A stretch of DNA of 64,000 bases from assembly GCA_948470335.1 (NCBI GenBank), contig CAOKOL010000010.1:25046-89045 (forward strand), read 5' to 3'. This document shows, piece by piece, positions 8,935 to 17,522 of the stretch; the first letter of the stretch is position 1; each line of letters opens with the position of its first letter. Under the pieces are notes generated by a model. It searched no databases, was not told the origin of the DNA, and saw only the letters and a program-made list of their open reading frames with translations. The stretch comes from an uncultured Lachnospiraceae bacterium (GTDB taxonomy: Bacteria; Bacillota; Clostridia; Lachnospirales; Lachnospiraceae). A program made the position numbers and the translations under genes.

Positions 8935-11163
8935 CTAGTGCTCAATCATATAAACTGCTGATACTCTAGTTCCTTTTTCGTTTAAAGCTACAACCGCTAG
9001 TTTTGATTTAATCCTTTTATTAGCAAGTTGTTTTGCTGGAATAGTCTGGTTTTCACCTTTATCTGGATTATAACTATGAACTGGAACATATTCATTAATA
9101 CTAGCTATAAAATGCAATTGATCTTTTTGATTTAAAATGAGTCCTCCTTCATTAAAAATCAACTGACAATCCACATAAATGCCATCTACTGGCCCGCCTG
9201 GTTGATTATCAAAAAGAATCTCTTGTTCGCTTCCCGAAATTAAATTTCCCTTTGTCGGTACTATTTTATCCTGAATATAAATTCCCTGTACATAGGAATC
9301 TACATCTTGAACTGGCCATTGATACAATAAACCATTATTAAAAACTTTATAATAATATATTCCATCTCTATTTTCATAATCCCCTGTCAGCACCATATAT
9401 TGATTCATCGTTTTCAGTATACTCCATTCCGTTTGGCTGTTTTCACTCACCTCAGAAGGCAGAACAATATTATCCGTTGGAGTAATATTACTCTTTTTCC
9501 GTTGCGGGTTTCCTTCAATAACGATTCCAAATACAAAACCTGACAAATCAAACGATATTGCAAGAAACAAAGCAAATACAGATAATCCCCAATAAGGGCT
9601 TTGCAGGTAAATAAGTCCTTGATATATTGGGCTATGATTTGATATATAGCGGCGTATCATATCGTCCAGCTCTCGACTGGATTTATTGCGATTATAACTA
9701 TTTAAAATATTTATTTGAAATTCTGACAATAGACTATTTTCTGTATCCTTTACCACATCAGACTCACTATATACAGGTACAGAACCAATCTGTGCTTTCA
9801 AAATTTCTAGTCTTTCTCTCCATTCTCTCTTCCACTGCTCATTATTATTTACTATGCCCGTTGAATCTGATACGTCAACCAAATTTATTTCACGCAATTC
9901 AGCTACTAAATTATCCAAATTTAATTCAATATCTTTTATCTCTGAATAATCCATCAGATTTTGTATTAACCGATTCATTTGCATCAACAAACTTGTGTAA
10001 GAATTTTTTTTTCCATCCGACAACATTCCTTCACCATCATCAGAAGCCAAACGCGATGCACTCCGCAAATTATCAAATATTTCTGTTGCAATTTCCAATA
10101 GTTTTTTCTCATCCGGATCTTGCTGAAAAAATTCTGTTTGCATTTGCATCAGCTCACTTCTAATGGAAATGGCACTGGTAGAACTAGTCAGCCCCAATAG
10201 ACTTTCATAAAACGAAAGCCGTAACAGCGCATTATCCAACTGAGCATCCTCTTCCTGCAAAACCGTTTGTCGCCGTGTTGCATCATTAATAAGCCTCGTA
10301 TAATTATTGATCGACGCAGTCAATTCATCGGTGTCCGTGCCACTCTGGGCACTATTAATACGATTTGTGAACTCCTCAATCTGAATATTATAATTTGTAA
10401 TATTAGCATTGATAGTATTTAAATTCTGCTGAATTGTCTCCCGCCTGTTTGATATATTATTTTTTGCATCTGCAACCGCTGTTACAGCAAGATCTCGATC
10501 CTCCTGTGAAGAATTTTCTTTTAAAGCGCCTTCTATTGCATCTATTACATTAGCCATATAAGCTGCAGCCGTTGTTTCACCCGACAAATAATTGATACGT
10601 TCTGCATTCCAATCCATTTCAAAATCTATATTAGAATCAGAAAGTTTTCCAGCCTGCTCATCAAGAAGTAAAATCTTTTCCCCTACACTTTCCTCTAAAT
10701 AAATACGATATGAACTTATATAATCTTGCACATCATATAATTCTGAGCGATAAGTTTGCTGCACTAGCAATTCGCTCTCCGCTGCCCAGGATTCTTTATG
10801 TATAACATCGACAATATAAACATAACTAAACCACGAGGAGCAAAAAATTATCACTGCTGTCAAAAAAAGCGCCAAAAAACACAATAGCAATTTAAAAAAA
10901 AGGCTCCAGGTTCTTTTCCAAATGCCTCTCAAATAACCCGGCAGATTCATACTTAAAGCCAATAAAATACCTTGTATTGCAGCAGAAGCCGCATAAGCAA
11001 TCACACTATCCTCTGTAAATATATAATTCCCCATACCATTGGCTGTCGTAAAAAAAGACACAAAAGCCAAAAATATAACCCCAACTCGCAGAAGGTTTAT
11101 GTTTCCATTTATCACATCTGTTTTTATTGTTTTCTGGAATGAATGATCCCTGTTTGACATCAT
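8935..11163 (-). CDS. Unrecognised membrane protein with long coiled-coil region
   Basis: The start is placed at the ATG at 11163 (MMSNRDHSF) because AAAGGAGA sits 7 nt upstream. An in-frame ATG at 11181, which overlaps the preceding stop as ATGA, lies on top of that site. The 742-residue product has about three N-terminal hydrophobic spans (roughly residues 25-110). A long, charged and Asn/Gln-rich helical region follows (about 115-515), with typical coiled-coil heptads such as NISNRRETIQQNLNTINANI. A further membrane segment lies near 525-550 (GLSVFALFLAISFDLSGFVF), followed by a beta-rich soluble tail of about 180 residues. The layout suggests a long extracytoplasmic or cytoplasmic stalk between membrane anchors. 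I recognise no family. It is the last of three same-strand genes of AT-rich composition, and the gene just upstream ends within a few bases of its start. Confidence 0.75.
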   Translation of the reverse strand: MMSNRDHSFQKTIKTDVINGNINLLRVGVIFLAFVSFFTTANGMGNYIFTEDSVIAYAASAAIQGILLALSMNLPGYLRGIWKRTWSLFFKLLLCFLALFLTAVIIFCSSWFSYVYIVDVIHKESWAAESELLVQQTYRSELYDVQDYISSYRIYLEESVGEKILLLDEQAGKLSDSNIDFEMDWNAERINYLSGETTAAAYMANVIDAIEGALKENSSQEDRDLAVTAVADAKNNISNRRETIQQNLNTINANITNYNIQIEEFTNRINSAQSGTDTDELTASINNYTRLINDATRRQTVLQEEDAQLDNALLRLSFYESLLGLTSSTSAISIRSELMQMQTEFFQQDPDEKKLLEIATEIFDNLRSASRLASDDGEGMLSDGKKNSYTSLLMQMNRLIQNLMDYSEIKDIELNLDNLVAELREINLVDVSDSTGIVNNNEQWKREWRERLEILKAQIGSVPVYSESDVVKDTENSLLSEFQINILNSYNRNKSSRELDDMIRRYISNHSPIYQGLIYLQSPYWGLSVFALFLAISFDLSGFVFGIVIEGNPQRKKSNITPTDNIVLPSEVSENSQTEWSILKTMNQYMVLTGDYENRDGIYYYKVFNNGLLYQWPVQDVDSYVQGIYIQDKIVPTKGNLISGSEQEILFDNQPGGPVDGIYVDCQLIFNEGGLILNQKDQLHFIASINEYVPVHSYNPDKGENQTIPAKQLANKRIKSKLAVVALNEKGTRVSAVYMIEH

Positions 11164-11177
11164 GATGGTTTCTCCTT

Positions 11178-12383
11178 TCATTTTTTTGTTATTTTCTCAT
11201 CAAAACCCCAAAAAACAGTTTCATATTCTTTTTTATCATTTATTTGCTTTTTTATTACATGTATCATTTCATTTCTTATTTGATCATGGATTTTTCCTAA
11301 CATATCATCATTTGCATTTCCAATTACATTATTCAATGCTCCATAAATAGAATTCAGCATTTCCAGTAACACTATTGAAGCCTTCCCTACTAAAGAAACA
11401 AACAATAATTTCGCCTCTTGACGGATAATCTTCTCTCTCATATCCATTAATAAACGAATGATTTCCAAAGTTAAAATAGCCAATGCAACTATAAAAATAA
11501 CAGCAGCAAATGATTTTAAGAGTGCCGTTATTGTTCCTAATGGATCTCCCCACAAATCCGAATCTTCTTTTGTAATAGTCCATAACAGAGACACCCCAAC
11601 GGCCAAAAGTCCTATTGGAGCAGAATATTCATCTAAAAGCTCCTTCTCTCCTTTCTCTGCAAAAGTTCTATTAACGATTGAGTAAAGAATTTTAATAGTC
11701 GCAAATCCAACTCCCAGTACAATAATAAATATCAACACATATGATGATAATTGTTTATAGAAACTTTCTCCTGCATTAGACGAATTAAAATACATTGAAA
11801 TTTCATTTACACCAGTTTTCCAAACTTGAGTCACTCTCGAACTTGATTTATCCCCCATAAGAAGCGGCAAAATAATAAATATTGCTACAATTCCCCATGT
11901 TATAACCATCATAAAAATAGGAGTTTTCATAATATTAACAAGTTCTTCACTCTTATTTTTTATCGCATCTGCTATCTGGGTGTAACCACTACCGCTCTTT
12001 TTAGCACGAATAATTGCTTTAAAGCCGTAAGATATAAAAAGAACAACTACAAAAAGAAGCATTGCAGAAGACGCAACAATGATTCCTAACATTAGTAATT
12101 TTATTGTAATTTTCGAAACATTTATAAAAAAAAGAGTTGTATTCTCGTTTCCATACTTATTAACAAACGGCTTTAGTAAAACCGTCTGATTACGGATTAC
12201 AAATATGACACATAATATAATAAAAGCAATAATAGAAACAAAATTAAGCCTTTTTTGTCTTTTATCCACTGGAGCCAACCAACGTAAAACGCCAGACACA
12301 ACCAATATACAACATAAAATCAGTGCCCCCAGCCAAATACAAAACATCAGAACATTTATAATTTCTTCCATATTATATCCCAT
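11178..12383 (-). CDS. Unrecognised polytopic membrane protein
   Basis: This 401-residue protein starts MGYNMEEIINVLMFCIWLGA; ATG at 12371 is an alternative start. It has about seven hydrophobic segments (near residues 7-30, 47-62, 85-118, 157-178, 210-232, 255-270 and 285-310) separated by Lys-rich loops. A ~90-residue C-terminal tail is partly amphipathic and ends KKEYETVFWGFDEKITKK. No transporter signature, ATPase motif or enzymatic motif is apparent. It is the middle gene of the trio, with its stop almost touching the next gene, so translational coupling is likely. The function is unknown. Confidence 0.72.
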   Translation of the reverse strand: MGYNMEEIINVLMFCIWLGALILCCILVVSGVLRWLAPVDKRQKRLNFVSIIAFIILCVIFVIRNQTVLLKPFVNKYGNENTTLFFINVSKITIKLLMLGIIVASSAMLLFVVVLFISYGFKAIIRAKKSGSGYTQIADAIKNKSEELVNIMKTPIFMMVITWGIVAIFIILPLLMGDKSSSRVTQVWKTGVNEISMYFNSSNAGESFYKQLSSYVLIFIIVLGVGFATIKILYSIVNRTFAEKGEKELLDEYSAPIGLLAVGVSLLWTITKEDSDLWGDPLGTITALLKSFAAVIFIVALAILTLEIIRLLMDMREKIIRQEAKLLFVSLVGKASIVLLEMLNSIYGALNNVIGNANDDMLGKIHDQIRNEMIHVIKKQINDKKEYETVFWGFDEKITKK

Positions 12384-12409
12384 CCATTTTTATATTTATG
12401 ATTGTAATT

Positions 12410-13510
12410 TCATAGTGTGAACAATTGCAACATGCTATTGGTAACTTCCAAGGCAACTCCAAGAAGATTCAACCAGGTAGTATAATCAGCAACATCCTGT
12501 GAATTAATGATATGGTTTCCCTCAGGAGAAAAAAATGTCACAATACAGATTAACATTAAAGGTACTACAATAAAAGCAATCAATGTAATAGACAAATCCA
12601 GTAAATTTATTGTATTTTTTGCTGTCATATTATTTTGATGTACCCTACTGTTGCTCTTTGTAATAGATCTTTTTACAATGTACCACAACAAACCTACTAA
12701 AACTATCAACATTATCATAATGATGCCTATTATACCTAATAGGATTAAAAGCGCATAAGATAGTGATCCCAAAATAGCAGCAGCTAACATAGCAAGCAAT
12801 ATTTTTTTTTCATCTATATTTTTAATAGCCTCTTTACCCTTTTTACAAATTAAAGGAAAAAGATATAACAAAAAGCCAATAATAATACAAACAGTCCACA
12901 GCCTCACACTTCCCCATAAAATATCCGCACTGAAAATAACTGCAAATGTGCCTTTATTAAAGATCTGATAAATAAGATAGACTACCCAAAAACCAAATCC
13001 CCCCATAAAAACAAGGATTAGACCTTTATCACAATTTCCTATTTCCGCAGTAAATCCAGATAATCCATTTCCCAATGGCTTAATTGTTTTTCCTCCCCAC
13101 ATCAGAAAACCCTGAACTACTGTCAACAACTGTTCCGCAAGCCTTGTCAAAAATAATATTTGTACTATAGCACAAAAAGTCCAGCCAACATGCCACCCCT
13201 TTAGATCAGTCCAAATCATTTCTAATTGAATCGTATGTTCAAACACATTTATATTCATGAAGAAAGCAATTACCGAAATTGCCACATTTCCGAGAACACT
13301 ACCCAAATTTCTGCTATGGTCCCTTTTGGAAGGAAAACCCAACCAGAAAAAACATATCATGGCAACCATCAGCATTACAGTATTACTAATATTTTCGAAA
13401 TTCTTCCATTGTTCGAAAGGCACATTTCCGAAAATATTTATTCCTTCAACTGTCAAAAACACCAGCATCGATAGAAGCGCTGGTATACCATTTTTCTTTT
13501 TTTGTTTCAT
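12410..13510 (-). CDS. Unrecognised polytopic membrane protein, first gene of the trio
   Basis: The start is taken as the ATG at 13510 (MKQKKKNGIPALLSMLVFLT), with GGAAGAG about 8 nt upstream. An in-frame start at 13561 would add 17 residues without a good site. The 366-residue product has roughly nine hydrophobic spans and a Lys-rich start that should stay inside. Its overall plan (multiple spans, then ~50 residues ending TTWLNLLGVALEVTNSMLQL) is similar in style to its neighbour, but I cannot show homology. It precedes the middle gene by 26 bp on the same strand, so the three form a probable operon. No known family is recognised. Confidence 0.72.
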   Translation of the reverse strand: MKQKKKNGIPALLSMLVFLTVEGINIFGNVPFEQWKNFENISNTVMLMVAMICFFWLGFPSKRDHSRNLGSVLGNVAISVIAFFMNINVFEHTIQLEMIWTDLKGWHVGWTFCAIVQILFLTRLAEQLLTVVQGFLMWGGKTIKPLGNGLSGFTAEIGNCDKGLILVFMGGFGFWVVYLIYQIFNKGTFAVIFSADILWGSVRLWTVCIIIGFLLYLFPLICKKGKEAIKNIDEKKILLAMLAAAILGSLSYALLILLGIIGIIMIMLIVLVGLLWYIVKRSITKSNSRVHQNNMTAKNTINLLDLSITLIAFIVVPLMLICIVTFFSPEGNHIINSQDVADYTTWLNLLGVALEVTNSMLQLFTL

Positions 13511-13566
13511 AATATATTCTCTTCCTATAATATCACTATACATAAAAACAAAAATCTCCAAAAATA

Positions 13567-13594
13567 TATATACTTTTCAATTTACTCAATCCAA
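13567..13594 (-). promoter_or_regulatory. Possible promoter of the membrane-gene trio
   Basis: On the minus strand, TTGGAT (13594-13589) and TATATA (13572-13567) are 16 bp apart, about 60 bp before the first gene of the trio. The surrounding DNA is so AT-rich that such matches arise by chance, hence the low confidence. Confidence 0.35.
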
Positions 13595-14424
13595 TAATTT
13601 AAGATCAACCCAAATCATTTAGTTAGTTCGTTTTCTTAATTAAATGCTCACCTTCTTAATATATTTTTCCTGACCGTAAATTCTCTCTTTTTTCTATATT
13701 TTTTATTTTATCAATAACTTAGAATATAATGGGACCCCTATGGGTCCTTCGACAACAAAATAATCCTATATTCTACAAATCAAAAAATTTTCTGCATTTT
13801 AGCAATTATAATAACGTTATCTTAAGCAAAAAGCAAATTTCATTTTAAAACCAGTATGTAAACACTATAAATCATAGTATAATAATCAAAAAATTTTTGT
13901 ATTATCAATAAATTTGAGCTATAACTCATCCTAATAATAGGCATAATAAACTTATTTAAAATACATTTATACAAGATAAATATAGACGATAATCTATAAT
14001 CTTCTATTTGACAAGAAAGAAAACCAGATGTTAAATAAATTAACGGATTGTTTTTGGCATTGACATTATCCAAACTAGTTATTATAGATTTTCTGGTTCA
14101 AAATATGCCTGTTAAAATAGACATCAGATATATCATCAATACTGTGCTTTGAATTAGATTTCATATACTAAAAGCAATATTAATTAAATCAAAAAATGAT
14201 AAAAAATGACATAGATTATTTGAGAAATCACGGAACAGAATCATATAAAATATATACAATCTACAATACATAAAAAATGAAATGTAAAATTTTAAAATAT
14301 ACAGAATATCAGCTTCACATAATATTCACATATCAATTATAACAGAAAAAGTAGTTAAAAAAATCAGATTATCGCTCACTGTTTAACCAATACCCTACTC
14401 GCTTATTCAAATATAGACCATTTA
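13595..14424. other. AT-rich stretch of about 0.8 kb without a supportable gene
   Basis: Composition is very AT-rich. The longest reading frame (minus, 13840-14073) has no ribosome binding site and biased Ile/Tyr/Lys content, so I do not call it. The only structured element I see is a small inverted repeat, GGACCC/GGGTCC, at 13732-13747. No integrase, transposase, attachment-like direct repeat or tRNA is visible. It lies between the membrane-gene trio and the second flagellin's terminator. Confidence 0.6.
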
Positions 14425-14477
14425 TAAAAAAACATCGGACACCCCTGCTCTCACTTCACCTGCAGGAATGTCCGACA
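14425..14477 (-). terminator. Rho-independent terminator of the Ala-rich flagellin gene
   Basis: On the minus strand, arms GTCGGACATTCCTGC and GCAGGGGTGTCCGAT pair around a 13-nt loop and are followed by a run of seven T. It lies about 95 bp past the flagellin stop. Confidence 0.88.
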
Positions 14478-14572
14478 TCATTCACTTATATCCATATATC
14501 AACACTTTAACTCTAACACTCCAAAAGCCAACCCGCAATTTCAGTGTCGTCCACTCTCCCATTCCCCGCATC

Positions 14573-15868
14573 TTACTGCAGCAGCCGCAGCGTTACTTCG
14601 GGAAGGGCGTTTGCCTGGGCGAGCATGGACTGAGCGGCCTGGAGAACGATATTGTTCTTCGTGTAATTGGTAATCTCACTGGCCATATCGGTGTCTCTGA
14701 TCCGGCTTTCGGCCGCAATCAGGTTTTCTTTATTGATATTTACGCTGTTGATCGCGTGCTCCAGTGCATTTTCCGCTGCGCCGTACGCGCCGCGGATCTG
14801 GGAAACGCGGTTAATCATTCTGTCTATTTTATCAATCGACTCGCTGGCACCATCCTGATTGGAAATATCAAGTTTATCCAGTCCCAGTGCCTTTTTAGAA
14901 AGATAAAACTTGGGGATACTCATCGTATCCGAAGAGTTCGGGCCTATCTGAAACACAATCGGACCGTTACCGGGGGAAAGAGCAGCTTTCGATACAGAAG
15001 CAGCAGCGCCCATCGCGCCTGCTACTGCCGCAGGATCTGCCGCGCCCGCTGCGGTACCAGTCATACCCGCCGCCGGAGCTGCCGCGGCACGAATCGCTGC
15101 TGCTGCCGCATCAGCCGGAGTTGCAGTCCCATCAGCAGCACCGCCTGCCGCGGAACCGGCAGCCGCCATTATAAATTCCGCTTTTGCCTCCGCGGCTTTC
15201 TCGCCTGCACCGGGAAGCTGAGGGGTGTCTACGATCTTCTCCTCCTTACCCTTCCCGCTGCCAAAACCGGCAGCCACGGTCTGAAATTCTTTTTTTGCAT
15301 CCACCACCTGTCCCGTACTCGTATAAGTGACATCCCGCGGAGCAGCCTTTGTACTTGTCTGGGTACCGGGCAGATTGGCAGAAGTCGTCGTCGCCGCAGT
15401 CTTTGTACCCGGAGTTGCATTTATTATGATAGCGCCGTCTTCCGGTCCTTCGTCTTGAAACAGCCCCACATAATTAAACCTGGTCGCTTTGGAAATACGA
15501 TCAATTTCCTCGCTGATCCGGTCCGCTTCCTCCTGCATAAGCTCCCTGTGCTCCTCATCCGTATAAACGCCGTTGGCCGACTGTATCGCCAGCCCGTTCA
15601 ACTGAATCAGCATCGCATGGATCTCCTGCATGGCGCCCTCGCCAGTTCTCAGCAGACCAACGCCGTCCCTGGCATTCAACTCTGCCTGATCCATACGGGC
15701 AATTGCGGAGCGCATCTGCTCGGAGATCGCAAGACCTGCCGCATCGTCGCCGGACCGGTTAATCCGGAAACCAGATGCAAGCTTCTCCAGGTTCTTCGCC
15801 ATCTTCGATTCATTTATACTCAATGCCACCTGAGCATTCAGCGCCGAAATATTACTTTTAATCCGCAC
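14573..15868 (-). CDS. Second flagellin with Ala-rich central domain
   Basis: The start is GTG at 15868, giving MRIKSNISALNAQVALSINE, the canonical flagellin beginning. GGAGGA lies 7 nt upstream, inside what would be an extended frame from 15883. The 431-residue product has a conserved N-terminal D0/D1 region (about 1-150: LEKLASGFRINRSGDDAAGL, AISEQMRS) and C-terminal D1/D0 region (about 340-431, ending YTKNNIVLQAAQSMLAQANA plus LPEVTLRLLQ). The middle ~190 residues are unusual: rich in Ala, Gly, Thr and Pro, nearly free of aromatic residues, and unlike the other flagellin here. The gene has its own sigma-28-type promoter and terminator. It is probably a minor or alternative filament subunit, exported by the FliD/FliS system encoded nearby. 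Glycosylation of the Thr/Ser-rich middle by the adjacent glycosyltransferase is plausible but inferred. Confidence 0.92.
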   Translation of the reverse strand: MRIKSNISALNAQVALSINESKMAKNLEKLASGFRINRSGDDAAGLAISEQMRSAIARMDQAELNARDGVGLLRTGEGAMQEIHAMLIQLNGLAIQSANGVYTDEEHRELMQEEADRISEEIDRISKATRFNYVGLFQDEGPEDGAIIINATPGTKTAATTTSANLPGTQTSTKAAPRDVTYTSTGQVVDAKKEFQTVAAGFGSGKGKEEKIVDTPQLPGAGEKAAEAKAEFIMAAAGSAAGGAADGTATPADAAAAAIRAAAAPAAGMTGTAAGAADPAAVAGAMGAAASVSKAALSPGNGPIVFQIGPNSSDTMSIPKFYLSKKALGLDKLDISNQDGASESIDKIDRMINRVSQIRGAYGAAENALEHAINSVNINKENLIAAESRIRDTDMASEITNYTKNNIVLQAAQSMLAQANALPEVTLRLLQ

Positions 15869-15973
15869 AATAAAATCCTCCATTTATCCGCGCCGCGGCC
15901 TGCCCCGCGGTGCCAGGAACATGGATATACATCGCGTCATTCCTGTCTCTGTTCATTTATGCCTCTATATAAT

Positions 15974-16000
15974 ATATCGTCACTTTTTACAAATAAATTA
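15974..16000 (-). promoter_or_regulatory. Sigma-28-type promoter of the Ala-rich flagellin
   Basis: On the minus strand, TAAT (16000-15997), a 15-bp spacer and GACGATAT (15981-15974) fit the Firmicute SigD pattern TAAA-N15-GCCGATAT with two mismatches. The leader is about 100 nt and includes a GACAGGAATG stretch (15947-15938) that resembles a CsrA site. Confidence 0.75.
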
Positions 16001-16076
16001 CCGTGACGCTGTAAAAAGCCGGCAGAAACAGGATATTCTGAAATTTGCGGACCGTTTTCACTTTTCCCTATCGCCC

Positions 16077-17399
16077 TTATACATCTTCTGGGTTCAACAC
16101 GGCAAGCTCCTCCTCCGTACAATACTGCCGCAGTGCTTTTAGAACACCCTTGCCATCTAATTTGGCATACACGGCTCCGCGCAGAAGCAGGATCCGGTCG
16201 CTGATATCATTCAGATTATACAGTTTTCCAAGGAAGCCCACCACAGCCTGTGGGTCCTCATTTTTAAAACAGCGGATCAGCAATTCCAAAGTGCCGATAT
16301 GGGTCTTATCCACTTTCAGCAGTCCCACACAGCAGTTAACGCATTTCTCCATCTTATTATTTTGATAATAACAGAGTGCCAGCGACCTCCAGGTTTCCGG
16401 AAGGTCTCTGGTCAGCAGTAAATTAAAGGTTTTTGTCCCATACTGCTCCATCATGTTAATGGCTCGTTCCAAATGAAATTCACCTTTGGGAAAATCTTCT
16501 TTTTGTGCATAGAATCGCCCAATCAGATACTCCAGATCATAGAAACCGGTGAAATACTGGGCAGACTGCGCATAAATGTCCATGAATTCCCGTTCGGCTT
16601 CCGCATTCGTAAGCGCTTTCATGTACAGCATCACCATCAGCATGGCGATCGTATAGATATCCCGTTCCGCCCGATGGCCTGACCGGAAAATATAAGGCAG
16701 AGCCTTCCGGTACCATACTTCTGCCTCAGCGGTCCCTTCATCAGTTCCCAGCGCTCGATAAGAATCCCCAAGATATCCCATCACATCCGGATCCTCAGGC
16801 CTTGCTTCTGACTCCTTTAATAAGATCCCTATATTACGCCTGGCTTTCTTATCACCCACGCTGCTCATATAGCCGGTATGGTAGATCGAAAGATCGGAAG
16901 CATCCAGTACATGCCTGTCGATAGCCGCTCCATTATAAGCCAATTGTTCATGGATCGGCTTAATATAGCGGATCGCCGGGTTATTTTTAAAGATCCGGTA
17001 CTGCACGGCCGCCATGTCCATCTTCATATCGTCTTCCAACTGAATCCAAAGGGTACGGAGAATCTCAAGGCCTAACTTTCCCGCCTTTTTAATCGCTTTA
17101 GGAAGCTTTTCCACATCCTCCGGCAGCATATACTCATCGGCATCCAGAAAAGCAATCCAGTTCCCCGATGCCTGCCGGATCGCAAAATTTTTTGCGGCGG
17201 CAAAATCATCAATCCAGTCAAAATGGTAGATCTTCGCCCCCATCCGCTCCGCGATCTCTACGGTCCGGTCCGTACTGCCCGTATCCACCACGATCTGCTC
17301 CCACATAATCTCTTTCCCCCAGGAAAGGGCCTGTTCAATATTTTTCTCCTCGTTTTTTACGATCATACACTGCGACAGCCTGATCTTTCCTGCTCCCAT
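16077..17399 (-). CDS. Family 2 glycosyltransferase with TPR-like C-terminus, probable flagellin modification
   Basis: This 440-residue protein starts at the ATG at 17399, with AGGAGA 6 nt upstream. The N-terminal ~230 residues form a GT-A (family 2) domain: SQCMIVKNEEKNIEQALSW, IVVDTGSTDRTVEIAERMGA and the nucleotide-sugar-binding FLDADEY (DxD-type, near residue 83). The C-terminal half is helical, with TPR-like repeats (YLGDSYRALGTDEGTAEAEV, LALCYYQNNKMEKCVNCC). No membrane segment is visible, so it is cytoplasmic. It lies between two flagellin genes on the same strand, which is typical of enzymes that O-glycosylate flagellin before export. The substrate assignment is from context only. Confidence 0.88.
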   Translation of the reverse strand: MGAGKIRLSQCMIVKNEEKNIEQALSWGKEIMWEQIVVDTGSTDRTVEIAERMGAKIYHFDWIDDFAAAKNFAIRQASGNWIAFLDADEYMLPEDVEKLPKAIKKAGKLGLEILRTLWIQLEDDMKMDMAAVQYRIFKNNPAIRYIKPIHEQLAYNGAAIDRHVLDASDLSIYHTGYMSSVGDKKARRNIGILLKESEARPEDPDVMGYLGDSYRALGTDEGTAEAEVWYRKALPYIFRSGHRAERDIYTIAMLMVMLYMKALTNAEAEREFMDIYAQSAQYFTGFYDLEYLIGRFYAQKEDFPKGEFHLERAINMMEQYGTKTFNLLLTRDLPETWRSLALCYYQNNKMEKCVNCCVGLLKVDKTHIGTLELLIRCFKNEDPQAVVGFLGKLYNLNDISDRILLLRGAVYAKLDGKGVLKALRQYCTEEELAVLNPEDV

Positions 17400-17425
17400 C
17401 CCATCTCTCCTCTCTGATAACCGGG

Positions 17426-17465
17426 AAAGGCCATTTTGCGGCTGTTACCCCTCAAAATGGCCTTT
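17426..17465 (-). terminator. Stem-loop terminator after the major flagellin gene
   Basis: A perfect 13-bp inverted repeat, AAAGGCCATTTTG/CAAAATGGCCTTT, with a 14-nt loop lies between the major flagellin stop and the glycosyltransferase start. The T-run is short, so some read-through into the glycosyltransferase gene is likely. Confidence 0.75.
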
Positions 17466-17522
17466 ACTTATCCTATATAGGAATATACAAATTTAATAGC
17501 GATTTAAACTTCACCTGATTGA

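Noticed and set aside
13732..13747. Terminator at the GGACCC/GGGTCC inverted repeat
   Set aside because: Only six base pairs and no T-run on either strand.
13840..14073. 77-residue reading frame on the minus strand
   Set aside because: No ribosome binding site, AT-driven composition and no recognisable domain.
14468..16006. 512-residue open frame on the plus strand
   Set aside because: It is antisense to the second flagellin, with Cys/Arg/His-rich sequence typical of a GC-rich shadow.
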